Of a stretch of DNA of 54,038 nucleotides, positions 16,052-24,553 are shown one piece after another (position 1 is the first letter of the stretch; each line of letters begins with the position of its first letter). The stretch spans positions 45,075-99,112 of the forward strand of contig JAEOUG010000027.1 of assembly GCA_016839445.1 (NCBI GenBank), in the 5' to 3' direction. Source of the stretch: Candidatus Thorarchaeota archaeon. Lineage in GTDB: Archaea; Asgardarchaeota; Thorarchaeia; Thorarchaeales; Thorarchaeaceae. The notes beneath the pieces were generated by a model. The model saw only the letters and a list, made by a program, of their open reading frames with translations, ran no database searches and was not told where the DNA came from. The translations under genes were made by a program, and so were the position numbers.

Positions 16052-18610
16052 TTGCGCGCCAAATCGGCAATAAAAGAGAAAATCCTGTGTTCACTCCTCA
16101 TTGCCCTACTTGTTGCTAGCTTTGGAAGTACCGTGGCAATCAGGAGTTCGGTACCAGTGGCCCAAGCATTGCCAGACCGTGTAGATCAGGGCACGACAGC
16201 TGCGGGCCTAGATCTCTATGTTGATGAAGAACTAACATGCTTCATAGAGGACTGGCCGGACACGGCCACCAGTGCAGGCGTCGAAAACGTTGCCAACATA
16301 GTTGGAGAACCTGACGGCCTGATGATGAATATGGTTGCGAGTACAACCTTCGAGTATGCCTTACTGAAGGTAAACGGCTCCATCATGAGCGACTACATGT
16401 GGTTGAGAGGGTGTGTCGATACAGGTGGCGCTCACACGACACTGATGGTATACAGCTGGATGGACCCGTATACCGAGCCTGACCTTTCAAAGGTCTATGA
16501 GTCTAGCCCTGAGATTCGCCAGGAGTGGAATTGGCTGGCCTATCTCGTCACACCGGAAGGTGATTTCCTCGTTGAGTATTCAAACACCTCAATCGAGTAC
16601 ATCCTGCTTGTGGGTCTATCTGATGCGCCCGGACTTGGTACGTGGCATAGCTTCGACGCCATCGAGATTCATGGATACACGAATGTCATGGCAGACGAGG
16701 AGAACAATGGCATACCTGATATCTGGGAGTATCCGCAAGTAGTGATGAACGAGTCATCGGTCGAAGTGGACCTCTTCGGTCACACGTGGGGGGTCATGGG
16801 TCTCGTTGGAGTAGCCGCAGAGGGTAGCACAAACCTCGATTTCCTCACGCCCTTCATCAAACTGGGCGTTGTAGACCCCGAGGATGTTGATGAGTCCCAC
16901 TTCTATGTGATATGCCAGTGTGAACTCACGACGGACTGGAACGGAACAGAAGATGAGGACCGATGGTTCTACTACGAGTTCCTGGAGTCATATGACCTGA
17001 TGAACTGGACGTATATTCAGGGCAACGCCACCATAAGAGACGCAGTTGATGATGCGTTTGGGAAGTACTTGGGCATCGACGGTAGGATTCGCACATACCA
17101 TGTCATAGACTACACAGTTGATGGGACCTTCGACCCACACGATTACTATGGCTCGCAGGGTCAGATCAATGCGGAGTACAATACACTGGATGTGAAGACA
17201 AACACACCCAGCACAGCTCAGGAGAAGTTCGACCTTGACGTCAGCATAGTGCTCGACATCGTCGAGAACGTGATGGACGCGGTGATGGTCGGTGGCGACA
17301 TGACGAAGCAGTTCATGAGCAAGCTAATCGGGTTCATTCAGGGTAAGATGCTTGATGGCATCGGCAAGGAACTCCTTGAGAAGATTACGAAGAAGGCTCT
17401 CAAGACAGCTCTGAAAGCAATCATATCGTTCACGACAATCAAGGACATCGTGGTTAAAGGTTCAAAGATCCTAGAGAAGCTCGGAGTCACACTTCCCGAC
17501 TGGCTCAGGAAGGCCCGTGACTTCGTGGAGAGCATACCCTTCATAGACCCGCCAGTTGAAATCTGGAGAGTCAGACTGACCTTTGTCAATGAAACGACAG
17601 GACTACCTATTCTTGGCTATGACTACATCAACAATGTGACAATAGACACGCACCCGCAGGGGATATACTTCGGGGACACCTACAGCGCCCAGGTGATCAT
17701 TTCATCTAGGGACATATTCCCCGTCATAGGTAGAATCCAATCAGTGAACGGATCACGAACCCTGACTGGCAACCTGTACGTTGAGGACTTCGGCCTGCTA
17801 GAGGCCACCAGAGCTCGGTCATCCTTGGAGCCGGGTGAGGCTGCTCACGGCCGCATGTATACCATACCACCAGACGGATCTGTTGTCATTAGCCAGTGCC
17901 AGATATCGGTTGCTTCCAGTCTCCCCTCTACCGTGGAGATAGGAGGGCAGTTCAACGTCTCTCTGTCCGTAAGCGATGAGAACGGGACGCTAATGTCCGA
18001 CGTCGCGCTCTTGCGGGCGGCGATTAACAACATGCCCAATGAGATGGTTGAGCTACCTGCAACCCCGGAGGTCGATGGAACATTCACCCTCATGGTGGAC
18101 ACTGGAACACTCGGTGTGTCACCAGACGACCACATGATTGCAGCTCTCTACAAGCCAGCTACTATGTTCCATGACTACTGGAACTTCACCTTCGTGCTTG
18201 ACGACACCGTGGCACCCACAATACAGAATGTGACTGCCACGTTCAGTGAAGACGGAAGCACCGTCATCTTCAGCGCGAGGGTGACCGACTACGACCTCAA
18301 CATCAGCAGTGTGATGCTGAAGACCATCGATGGCTCCACGGACCCGCTGCTTGCCGTGACACACACAATGACATACAACGGAAGTCACTTCGTCGCCAAT
18401 CTAGCATCTTCGGAATTCAGTGCCAATATGATCTACTACCGAGTTCAGGCATCTGACAATTCCGGGAACGATGCCCAGTCGGCTCTTGCATCAATAAGAC
18501 GGGGTGGGCTTTCTGAGCTCGGACCTCTTACCATTGCAATAGCAGCTGGAGTCGGGATTATAGCCGTGGCAGGGATTGGTTTCTACATGATGAGACGTCC
18601 AGGACGGTAG
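16052..18610 (+). CDS. large membrane-anchored cell-surface protein
   Basis: About 852 residues. The N-terminus MRAKSAIKEKILCSLLIALLVA is a signal peptide, and the C-terminus has one membrane helix (GPLTIAIAAGVGIIAVAGIGF) followed by MMRRPGR. The protein would sit outside the cell anchored at its C-terminus. The middle (about 430-530) contains amphipathic helices, and the last ~250 residues before the anchor read as beta-rich Ig-like domains (DDTVAPTIQNVTATF). Many N-x-S/T sequons suggest glycosylation. The TTG at 16052 was chosen because GGAGGT lies eight bases ahead and the signal peptide begins there. A TTG at 16019 would add eleven residues. No enzyme motif was recognised. Confidence 0.75.
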   Translation: MRAKSAIKEKILCSLLIALLVASFGSTVAIRSSVPVAQALPDRVDQGTTAAGLDLYVDEELTCFIEDWPDTATSAGVENVANIVGEPDGLMMNMVASTTFEYALLKVNGSIMSDYMWLRGCVDTGGAHTTLMVYSWMDPYTEPDLSKVYESSPEIRQEWNWLAYLVTPEGDFLVEYSNTSIEYILLVGLSDAPGLGTWHSFDAIEIHGYTNVMADEENNGIPDIWEYPQVVMNESSVEVDLFGHTWGVMGLVGVAAEGSTNLDFLTPFIKLGVVDPEDVDESHFYVICQCELTTDWNGTEDEDRWFYYEFLESYDLMNWTYIQGNATIRDAVDDAFGKYLGIDGRIRTYHVIDYTVDGTFDPHDYYGSQGQINAEYNTLDVKTNTPSTAQEKFDLDVSIVLDIVENVMDAVMVGGDMTKQFMSKLIGFIQGKMLDGIGKELLEKITKKALKTALKAIISFTTIKDIVVKGSKILEKLGVTLPDWLRKARDFVESIPFIDPPVEIWRVRLTFVNETTGLPILGYDYINNVTIDTHPQGIYFGDTYSAQVIISSRDIFPVIGRIQSVNGSRTLTGNLYVEDFGLLEATRARSSLEPGEAAHGRMYTIPPDGSVVISQCQISVASSLPSTVEIGGQFNVSLSVSDENGTLMSDVALLRAAINNMPNEMVELPATPEVDGTFTLMVDTGTLGVSPDDHMIAALYKPATMFHDYWNFTFVLDDTVAPTIQNVTATFSEDGSTVIFSARVTDYDLNISSVMLKTIDGSTDPLLAVTHTMTYNGSHFVANLASSEFSANMIYYRVQASDNSGNDAQSALASIRRGGLSELGPLTIAIAAGVGIIAVAGIGFYMMRRPGR

Positions 18611-18631
18611 ATCAAGGCATCCAGAACACCC

Positions 18632-18674
18632 AGGACAAGGGGCATGTATCGTCTCTTGTCCCCTTCTCTTTCTG
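18632..18674 (+). terminator. hairpin plus pyrimidine tail after the surface-protein gene
   Basis: GGACAAG/CTTGTCC forms a seven-pair stem, followed by CCCTTCTCTTTCT. It starts about 25 bases past the plus-strand stop and resembles the minus-strand 3' hairpins elsewhere in the window. Confidence 0.55.
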
Positions 18675-18709
18675 GTCACCTTTGAAGCCGATGATCCGCA
18701 GCTCCGCGT

Positions 18710-19648
18710 TTATTCAATGCGAGATTTCATTCCATCGTACTCTCGGGCACGGTCTTCAACATCATTGTCAATCAGGTAGCGGGCATAATCAAGATAGTCA
18801 AACCAGTCGACTGCCTCAACAAGCCCCTGCTTTGTCAAGCCATACTGCAAGAAGCCCCACATGGAGAAGAAGAATATGAGCATGAACTTCATCCCTGCCA
18901 GTCTTAGACGATGCTTGGCAGTACTATTCCCGAAGTAAGACTCTATCAGCAACTCCTCCAGCTCAGATGGAATGGGCCCAATATTGTCATGGCAGTAGAC
19001 AAGGCTCGCGAGATCATGATATGGGTCGCCCATTCCTGCAAACTCGAAGTCGAGGAGAGTGATCTCCCGGGAGGAGTCAGACTGGACCATGTTCACACAT
19101 ACAAGATCGTTGTGGGTGAAGACAGGCCTGTAGCTCTCATCCTCTTGCTGGTCTAGCTCAATCGAACATACGGTCTCAAGTAGCCGGTCCATACGTGTGG
19201 GCAAGGGTACGTCCAACCGCACACAATCGTCTACATATCGCCGCACTCGCTTGAAGGGACATGCATCAGCCGAGATTGCAGGAAGAGAATGGAGGCGCTT
19301 CAGAAGGTGTACGACTTCAGCAATCTTGCCTTGGGTTCTGTACTCCTCAGGAGTCCAATGTTTCCCTGCAATCACCCTGGTTAGAAGGTGTCCTTCGGGC
19401 AGGAGATACTCAATGACTTCCGGCCCGATTCCTGCGCGTGAGGCCACATTCAGAGCCTCCAGTTCATTCTCCCGATTGATGCCGAGGTAGGATGCATTCG
19501 GCCCGCCAAGCCGAAGAACGTACTCATTGCCTTCAGTTTTCACCAAGTAGTTCTTGTTTGTGAGGCCCCCGATTCTTTGCACTGATAGGTGCGTCGCTTC
19601 TCTCAGGGCAGGAATCCTGTCAATCAAGCCGTCCGGAAGTTCTTCCAA
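18710..19648 (-). CDS. choline/ethanolamine-kinase-like phosphotransferase (LicA/APH fold)
   Basis: 312 residues with the aminoglycoside-phosphotransferase/choline-kinase fold. The nucleotide loop is RIGGLTNKNYLVKT (about 25-38). The catalytic Brenner motif is FTHNDLVCVNMV (about 180-191), with Asp in HNDL and the following Asn. The metal-binding segment is LLDFEFAGMGDPYHDLASL (about 202-220). LDFEFAG and HNDL match choline kinases better than antibiotic kinases. It probably phosphorylates a small hydroxyl or amino-alcohol substrate, perhaps for a lipid or surface head group. It stands alone, just upstream of the fdhB 3' end. Confidence 0.75.
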   Translation of the reverse strand: MEELPDGLIDRIPALREATHLSVQRIGGLTNKNYLVKTEGNEYVLRLGGPNASYLGINRENELEALNVASRAGIGPEVIEYLLPEGHLLTRVIAGKHWTPEEYRTQGKIAEVVHLLKRLHSLPAISADACPFKRVRRYVDDCVRLDVPLPTRMDRLLETVCSIELDQQEDESYRPVFTHNDLVCVNMVQSDSSREITLLDFEFAGMGDPYHDLASLVYCHDNIGPIPSELEELLIESYFGNSTAKHRLRLAGMKFMLIFFFSMWGFLQYGLTKQGLVEAVDWFDYLDYARYLIDNDVEDRAREYDGMKSRIE

Positions 19649-19710
19649 GTCCTCTGAAACACTCCTTAATCAGTTAATGCCAAGAACGAGAATATAAGTG
19701 AGAATCTTTG

Positions 19711-19750
19711 AGGACAAGAGGAAATGGAGAGTGGGAGCATGCCCCCACTC
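19711..19750 (-). terminator. hairpin plus pyrimidine tail after fdhB
   Basis: On the minus strand, GAGTGGG/CCCACTC (19729-19750, seven pairs) is followed by TCCATTTCCTCTTGTCCTC. It starts 20 bases past the fdhB stop and closes the formate dehydrogenase operon. Confidence 0.6.
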
Positions 19751-19770
19751 ATTTGAACGCAGGGGCGTCG

Positions 19771-21033
19771 CTAACGACTCTTGCTCGAGCCCTTCTCCTT
19801 CTTCATTATCGCCTGAATATCCAGAAATGTGTCGTCAATCTGCAGCTCCTTGGTCATCGCATTAAACAATGGAGGTCCCTGTTCAATGTCCATGCCTGGA
19901 ACATACTCGAAGACCTCACTCAGCTGTGAGTTCAAGAGAGTGAAGAGCTTTGATAGAGGCAGGTCCATTGGACATGCGTCTTGGCATTGCCCACATCCAA
20001 CGCAGGAATCAGCAACGTGCGCCAACCGAGTCAGAGGAAACAGTGCATTTGGCGGAATCACTCCGGCCTCCAAGAACTCCCTGTCAGCCTCCAGCAGGCA
20101 CGTCTCGCAGTAGCAGATAGGACAAGCGTCTCTGCAGCCGTAGCACTTAATGCATTTGTCAAACTCATGCTTCCAGTACTCGAATCTCTCCTCCAGAGAC
20201 ATCTCCATTATTGGCCCGAAGTCTCTCTCCCTCCATTCCTCAGAGAGTCTGACTTCTTCCTCTTCATGCTTTGATCTCAGTTGTACTGCATTCTTGGTTG
20301 GCTTCTTTGCTTCAATGCAGCCATTCTCAACACCGTTGTTGAGCAGTAGTCGCCCCTTATCCGATCCCACCTCGATGAACGTAGCACCTTCATCCTCGTC
20401 TTCAGTTCCCCACTTCCCACAGGCTAGATCTGCGAAGACTGGTATCTTAGTGGTGCATCTTCTGCAGTTGTCCCTCCGGCCCTTAGAGTCTTCTTCGAGC
20501 TTCTTCAAGTCAATCGATTTTCTCGTACCATCTTTCAAGAAGATCGTAAGCTTGCCACTATCGATGTCTTCACGAATGACGTCTGCAGGATCAACTCCGA
20601 ACTCCTCTCTGAGGACTCGTCGAGCCTCTGAAGGTGAGATGGTTCCGGTGCAGTTGAGGCCTATCAGGAAGAGGTTTTCTCGCTCGATCTGCTGGCGCTT
20701 CTGGAGCTCTATGATGGCTCTGATGTCACAGGGCTTTCCCACGACCGCGAGCTTCATCGATGTACCGCCATCAAGATACTCCTTCACGAAGCGAGCGATA
20801 TTTGGGATCGAGAAGTGCAGTGACCCTGCTGAAGCAGCAAGCTCCTCTGGCATGGATAGCAGAACAGGGATACCTGAGAACCTATCACCATTCTTGGCCC
20901 TGACTGCCACCACTCCATCAATGATTCCTTTCTCAAGTGCACATTTGAGAATCGTAGTGACTACTCCGCCAGATGGCACTGCTTCCAGTATGCTCTTGTC
21001 CAGAGACCTGACAATGTACATGTTATCGCTCAT
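19771..21033 (-). CDS. fdhB: formate dehydrogenase beta subunit / F420-reducing hydrogenase beta family (FrhB/FdhB)
   Basis: About 420 residues. The N-terminal two thirds match the FrhB/FdhB family, with a Cys-rich patch CRRCTTKIPVFADLACGKWG near 190-210. The C-terminal third carries two ferredoxin-like clusters: CIKCYGCRDACP with CYCETC near 315-333, and CVGCGQCQDACP near 365-376. The protein would pass electrons from the molybdopterin subunit to a flavin/F420 or on to the Hdr complex. The ATG at 21033 has a perfect site (GGAGGTG) and overlaps the fdhA stop (ATGA). The longer frame to 21123 is rejected. It is the last gene of the mvhD-fdhA-fdhB operon. Confidence 0.88.
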   Translation of the reverse strand: MSDNMYIVRSLDKSILEAVPSGGVVTTILKCALEKGIIDGVVAVRAKNGDRFSGIPVLLSMPEELAASAGSLHFSIPNIARFVKEYLDGGTSMKLAVVGKPCDIRAIIELQKRQQIERENLFLIGLNCTGTISPSEARRVLREEFGVDPADVIREDIDSGKLTIFLKDGTRKSIDLKKLEEDSKGRRDNCRRCTTKIPVFADLACGKWGTEDEDEGATFIEVGSDKGRLLLNNGVENGCIEAKKPTKNAVQLRSKHEEEEVRLSEEWRERDFGPIMEMSLEERFEYWKHEFDKCIKCYGCRDACPICYCETCLLEADREFLEAGVIPPNALFPLTRLAHVADSCVGCGQCQDACPMDLPLSKLFTLLNSQLSEVFEYVPGMDIEQGPPLFNAMTKELQIDDTFLDIQAIMKKEKGSSKSR

Positions 21034-23057
21034 TTCGACACCTCCAGCTTCACAGCGCAGACTTTGTATTCTGGCATCCCGCAGGTGGGATCCAACACGG
21101 GGTTGGTAATCTTGTTTGCACAAGACTCACTGAAGTGGAACGGGAGGAAGACAAGACCCTCCGGCACTTGCTCGGAGATCAGAGCTTCAGCCTCGACGCT
21201 CCCCCTTCTGGTCCGAAGTGTGACTTTCTGACCGTTTCTGATGTTCTCGGATGACGCATCCTTTGGATTGATCTGACATTGAGCGTACGAGACCTCAGAG
21301 TCAAGCTTGGGTGTCCTGCGACTCATTGTCCCTGTATGGTAATGGAATATGGTCCTGCCCGTTGTCAGGAAGTAGGGATACTCCGAGTCCGTTAATTCAG
21401 CAGGCGGTCGGTATTCCACAACCTGAAGGTGTCCGAGACCATCGGGTGTGTTGAACTTCTCCGTGAAGAAAGTAGACGTACCGGGATGGTCTTCAGTCGG
21501 ACATGGCCACTGAATGCCGCCCAAGGCCTCCTTGAGGCGTTCGTACGTAATGCCCTTGTAGGGCGGAACTACTTGTCGGATTTCCTCGAATATCTCGCGG
21601 GGCGAGGAGAAGTCGAACTTCTCTTTGTAGCCCATCCTCTCCGCCACCTCTACGACGACCCACCAGTCGGGCTTTGCAGAACCTGGAGCCTCGATGAGTT
21701 TCTCTATCTTCTGAACGCGCCTGTCGACATATGCATGGATTCCTTCACGCTCCACCCAAGTAGCAACTGGGAGTACTACGTGCGCCAGCTCAGCAGTTTC
21801 CGTTAGATAGATGTCCTGGACAACAAGGAATTCCTTTGCCTTGAGAGCCTCCCTGACATTGTCCACATCAGGGGCAGCCATCATCGGATTGGTGCCCACT
21901 ATCCACATGTACTTGGTCTGCTGAATCATCTTGGTGTAGGGAAGGCCGGGCTCTGCAGGGAGATTCTCCACATCCCAGAGTTTCTCAAACTTCTCATGAG
22001 CGCCGGTTCCTACCTTCTGGAAGCCCGGGTAGAAGACGTTCAGGCACCCCATGTCACCTGTGCCTTCTCCGTTAATTTGGCCTCGTGTCGGACTGAGCCC
22101 AGTACCAGGTCGGCCGTACTGGCCAGCTATCAGTGCCAGTGACGCAAGGGCTCTGATTGCGTCAGAACCGGTAGTATGCTGGTTCACACCCTGATTGTAG
22201 AGCACGGAGCCGGTCTTGGCCTTGGCGAAGCACCGAGCCGCCTCCTGCAGAGTCCCAATTGGAATCTCGCAGGTCTCAGCGAGCTCCTCAAGAGAGAGAG
22301 AGGAGAGATACTTGCGGAGTTCGTCAATACCTGTAGTCCTTGACTCTATGAACTCCTTGTTCTCCAGTCCCTCATCCAAGATTATCTTCATCAGGGCATT
22401 GATGACTGCCACATCAGTCCCAATCTTCAGTTGGAGATGGATGTCACCCAGTTCTCGTGCCGTGACTGTCCTTCTGGGATCCACCACAATCACCTTGGCC
22501 CCATTCTCCTTCGCTCTCATTACTCTTCGAGCCATAAGCGGAAACGTCTCCTTCAGGTTGATTCCAGCAAGGAAGACGCAATCGGCACTCTCGAGGTCGA
22601 GCTGCGAGATCGGCATCACTCCGGACCCGACGACGGGGCCCAAGCCAGCGGCAGTGGAAGAGTGGCAAAGGCGGCCGCAGTACTCCACATTGTTGGTCCC
22701 CATGACCACACGAGTGAACTTCTGAAGAACGTAGGCATCTTCGTTGGTGTTCTTCCCAGATGCGAGGAGCCCGAACTCGTTCTTGCCAGCCTCCTTCAAC
22801 TTGGACGCAATGAGGTCAAGGGCCTCATCCCAAGTGGATTCGACGAGGGTCCCATTCTTGCGGATCAGTGGAGTCTTCAACCGATCTTCAGAATAGAGGA
22901 ACTGGTAGGCGTTCCGACCTTTCGGGCAGTTGCCCCCCTCATTGACCGGGTGGTCGCTCTGTGGTTCTTGCCCAATGATCTTGCCGTCCTCAATGACGAG
23001 GTAGATTCCACAACCACAACTGCAGTAGGGGCAAATGGTCTTCTCGTAGGAGACCAT
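21030..23057 (-). CDS. fdhA: formate dehydrogenase alpha subunit (Mo/W-bis-MGD oxidoreductase, Cys form)
   Basis: 675 residues, full length for archaeal FdhA. The [4Fe-4S] motif is CPYCSCGCG with Cys at 9, 12 and 16 (an extra Cys at 14) and Cys44 in NCPKGR. The metal ligand and neighbour are Cys131-His132 in EYCGRLCHSS, so this is the cysteine and not the selenocysteine form. Later motifs GVNQHTTGSDAIRAL and GTGLSPTRGQINGEG are typical of bis-MGD binding. It oxidises formate to CO2 or the reverse. Neighbouring mvhD and fdhB indicate electron delivery to heterodisulfide reductase. A strong AGGAGGG precedes the ATG. Confidence 0.9.
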   Translation of the reverse strand: MVSYEKTICPYCSCGCGIYLVIEDGKIIGQEPQSDHPVNEGGNCPKGRNAYQFLYSEDRLKTPLIRKNGTLVESTWDEALDLIASKLKEAGKNEFGLLASGKNTNEDAYVLQKFTRVVMGTNNVEYCGRLCHSSTAAGLGPVVGSGVMPISQLDLESADCVFLAGINLKETFPLMARRVMRAKENGAKVIVVDPRRTVTARELGDIHLQLKIGTDVAVINALMKIILDEGLENKEFIESRTTGIDELRKYLSSLSLEELAETCEIPIGTLQEAARCFAKAKTGSVLYNQGVNQHTTGSDAIRALASLALIAGQYGRPGTGLSPTRGQINGEGTGDMGCLNVFYPGFQKVGTGAHEKFEKLWDVENLPAEPGLPYTKMIQQTKYMWIVGTNPMMAAPDVDNVREALKAKEFLVVQDIYLTETAELAHVVLPVATWVEREGIHAYVDRRVQKIEKLIEAPGSAKPDWWVVVEVAERMGYKEKFDFSSPREIFEEIRQVVPPYKGITYERLKEALGGIQWPCPTEDHPGTSTFFTEKFNTPDGLGHLQVVEYRPPAELTDSEYPYFLTTGRTIFHYHTGTMSRRTPKLDSEVSYAQCQINPKDASSENIRNGQKVTLRTRRGSVEAEALISEQVPEGLVFLPFHFSESCANKITNPVLDPTCGMPEYKVCAVKLEVSK

Positions 23058-23058
23058 C

Positions 23059-23505
23059 TCACAGCCCTCCTATGGGGTTAGGACCGAGTTCCTTGATCTT
23101 CTTCACGAAGTCGTCCACCACAGCGGCATACTTGTTTGCCTCCGAGGCTGAGACCCACTCGAGACGAACTCTCTCAGGATTAATCCCCGCCGTTTCCAGC
23201 AGAGTCCTGAGCATCATGTAACGGCGCCTCGTGTAGAGGTTGCCAGTCTTGTAGTGGCAGACCCCAGGATGACATCCCGCAATGAGTACACCGTCGGCTC
23301 CCATCAGTATGGTCTTTAGGACCGTGGCCGGGTCGATGCGGCTCGAGCAGTTCACGCGGATCGCATGAACATGAGGAGAATACTGGATGCGGCTCGTGCC
23401 CGCCAAGTCGGCTCCGGCATAACTGCACCAATTACAGAGGAACGCTATGATTCGTGGCTTGAAGGTCTCAGACTTGGAGACCGCTTCGTTTGCTGCTTCT
23501 ACCAT
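23059..23505 (-). CDS. mvhD: MvhD-type iron-sulfur adaptor subunit, formate dehydrogenase operon copy
   Basis: 148 residues of the MvhD family. Cysteine patterns are CNWCSYAGADLAGTSR (about 26-41), VNCSSRI (about 54-60) and AGCHPGVCHY (about 80-89), which hold a [2Fe-2S] cluster. MvhD connects the electron-donating enzyme to HdrA. Here it leads an operon with fdhA (start one base after its stop codon) and fdhB, so it should connect formate dehydrogenase to Hdr. A second, closely similar copy (48470-48916) belongs to the hydrogenase operon. GGTGGAG precedes the ATG. Confidence 0.9.
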   Translation of the reverse strand: MVEAANEAVSKSETFKPRIIAFLCNWCSYAGADLAGTSRIQYSPHVHAIRVNCSSRIDPATVLKTILMGADGVLIAGCHPGVCHYKTGNLYTRRRYMMLRTLLETAGINPERVRLEWVSASEANKYAAVVDDFVKKIKELGPNPIGGL

Positions 23506-23560
23506 GGTACTCCACCAAGGTCGTTGGTCTAGGTTTCCCTGTCAATCACAGCCCCAGTGG

Positions 23561-23573
23561 TTACATTATGTAA
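23561..23573. promoter_or_regulatory. palindrome TTACATTATGTAA upstream of the formate dehydrogenase operon
   Basis: A 13-base palindrome with perfect six-base arms lies 56-68 bases ahead of the mvhD ATG. On the minus strand it contains an ATAAT core that could double as the TATA element, so a bound repressor would block transcription. Confidence 0.45.
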
Positions 23574-23612
23574 GCGCAGCAGGGGAGTATCATTAACAAA
23601 GGTAATCTCTAT

Positions 23613-23624
23613 GAATCATGATTC
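23613..23624. promoter_or_regulatory. palindrome GAATCATGATTC upstream of the formate dehydrogenase operon
   Basis: A perfect 12-base palindrome lies 108 bases ahead of the mvhD ATG and 40 bases from the TTACATTATGTAA palindrome. The sequence differs from that neighbour, so two regulators, or one chance occurrence, are possible. Confidence 0.35.
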
Positions 23625-23707
23625 GAAATAAACCCCCTTAAAAGTATCACCAATGAGTCAAAGCCGATTGGCCCGACTACTCGTTGGTCGGCCGAGAAGT
23701 GGACTAG

Positions 23708-24373
23708 CTAGGCCCCAAGTACAACTGAGAAGAAGTACGTAAGGACTACGATTGCCACACCTGAAGCTGCAGTCTTGATTCCATAGATGACCATGTTGGT
23801 TCTGGAAATGTGCCCAAGGAACAGCCCCAGTGCAAACAGGATGCCCATTCCCATGAGTATAGCGACCAAGAATGAGAGCTGGACGCTGAACCCAAAGAAG
23901 ACCAGAGCAAGCGGCGATGCGGTGATGAGGGCAGTGAGGAAAGGAGATAGACCATTGATGACCGAGACCACAATGGTTGTGGTTCGAGATGCCTTCCAGT
24001 GAATGCTGTTGTGTAGGTCGGCAAGCATCGACTGCTCCAGCTCTTGGATGTCTCTCTTCCTCTCCGCACCTTCAGCAAGATAGGAGGACGTAATCCCAGA
24101 CACAAGCATGGCTGAACTCGTCGCAAGTATAGCTAGAAGAGAGGTCTGGTAGATCAGAGACGGTGTCTGATGCGCCATTGAGATGTAGCCGCCAACAAGA
24201 ATTCCCAGGATGGGCAGCAGGCCATCAAATGCGTTTATCGTGAAGTAACGCCGGGCCAACTCCACGCCATGCGTCATGGCAAGCTGTGTTCTGATTCCAT
24301 CGAAAAAGCCCGGTGCTTCCTCTCTATCATTATTCCGAGATTCACTTGCGTTGTCGATATCTTGCTCACTCAC
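23708..24373 (-). CDS. VIT1/CCC1-family membrane transporter
   Basis: About 221 residues with five hydrophobic segments. Features of the CCC1/VIT iron-manganese transporter family are AFDGLLPILGILVGGY (first helix), SGITSSYLAEGAERKRDIQELEQSM after helix 2, and a closing pair of helices. The acidic and Glu-rich cytoplasmic loop after helix 2 fits metal binding in this family. The GTG at 24373 was chosen because GGAG lies nine bases ahead and a TATAC element lies about 25 bases upstream. An ATG at 24409 would add twelve residues. It likely moves Fe2+/Mn2+ across the membrane. Confidence 0.65.
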   Translation of the reverse strand: MSEQDIDNASESRNNDREEAPGFFDGIRTQLAMTHGVELARRYFTINAFDGLLPILGILVGGYISMAHQTPSLIYQTSLLAILATSSAMLVSGITSSYLAEGAERKRDIQELEQSMLADLHNSIHWKASRTTTIVVSVINGLSPFLTALITASPLALVFFGFSVQLSFLVAILMGMGILFALGLFLGHISRTNMVIYGIKTAASGVAIVVLTYFFSVVLGA

Positions 24374-24464
24374 TAGGATTGACTCCAATCGCCAGTATAG
24401 GTTCTGCATCTACCTTAAAGAACTTAACTATTGTGCATTTCTGCTTGTGGCGGTTTGCGCCACG

Positions 24465-24539
24465 CTGCAAGAGGAAGTGGAGAAGAGCCCCACTTCGACT
24501 CGGCACAAGAATCGCGAGAGGAGCACAAATGCCCCTCTC
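24465..24539 (-). terminator. double hairpin after the NosD-like surface protein gene
   Basis: On the minus strand, GAGAGG/CCTCTC (24516-24539) and then GAAGTGG/CCACTTC (24474-24496) follow the stop at 24554. CTCTTGCAG comes after the second stem. Confidence 0.5.
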
Positions 24540-24553
24540 ATTCCAGCCTAGGT

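Noticed and set aside
22660..22672. Possible selenocysteine site in fdhA
   Set aside because: The active-site codon is Cys131 in CGRLCHSS. No in-frame TGA is present. The same holds for hdrA and both mvhD genes.
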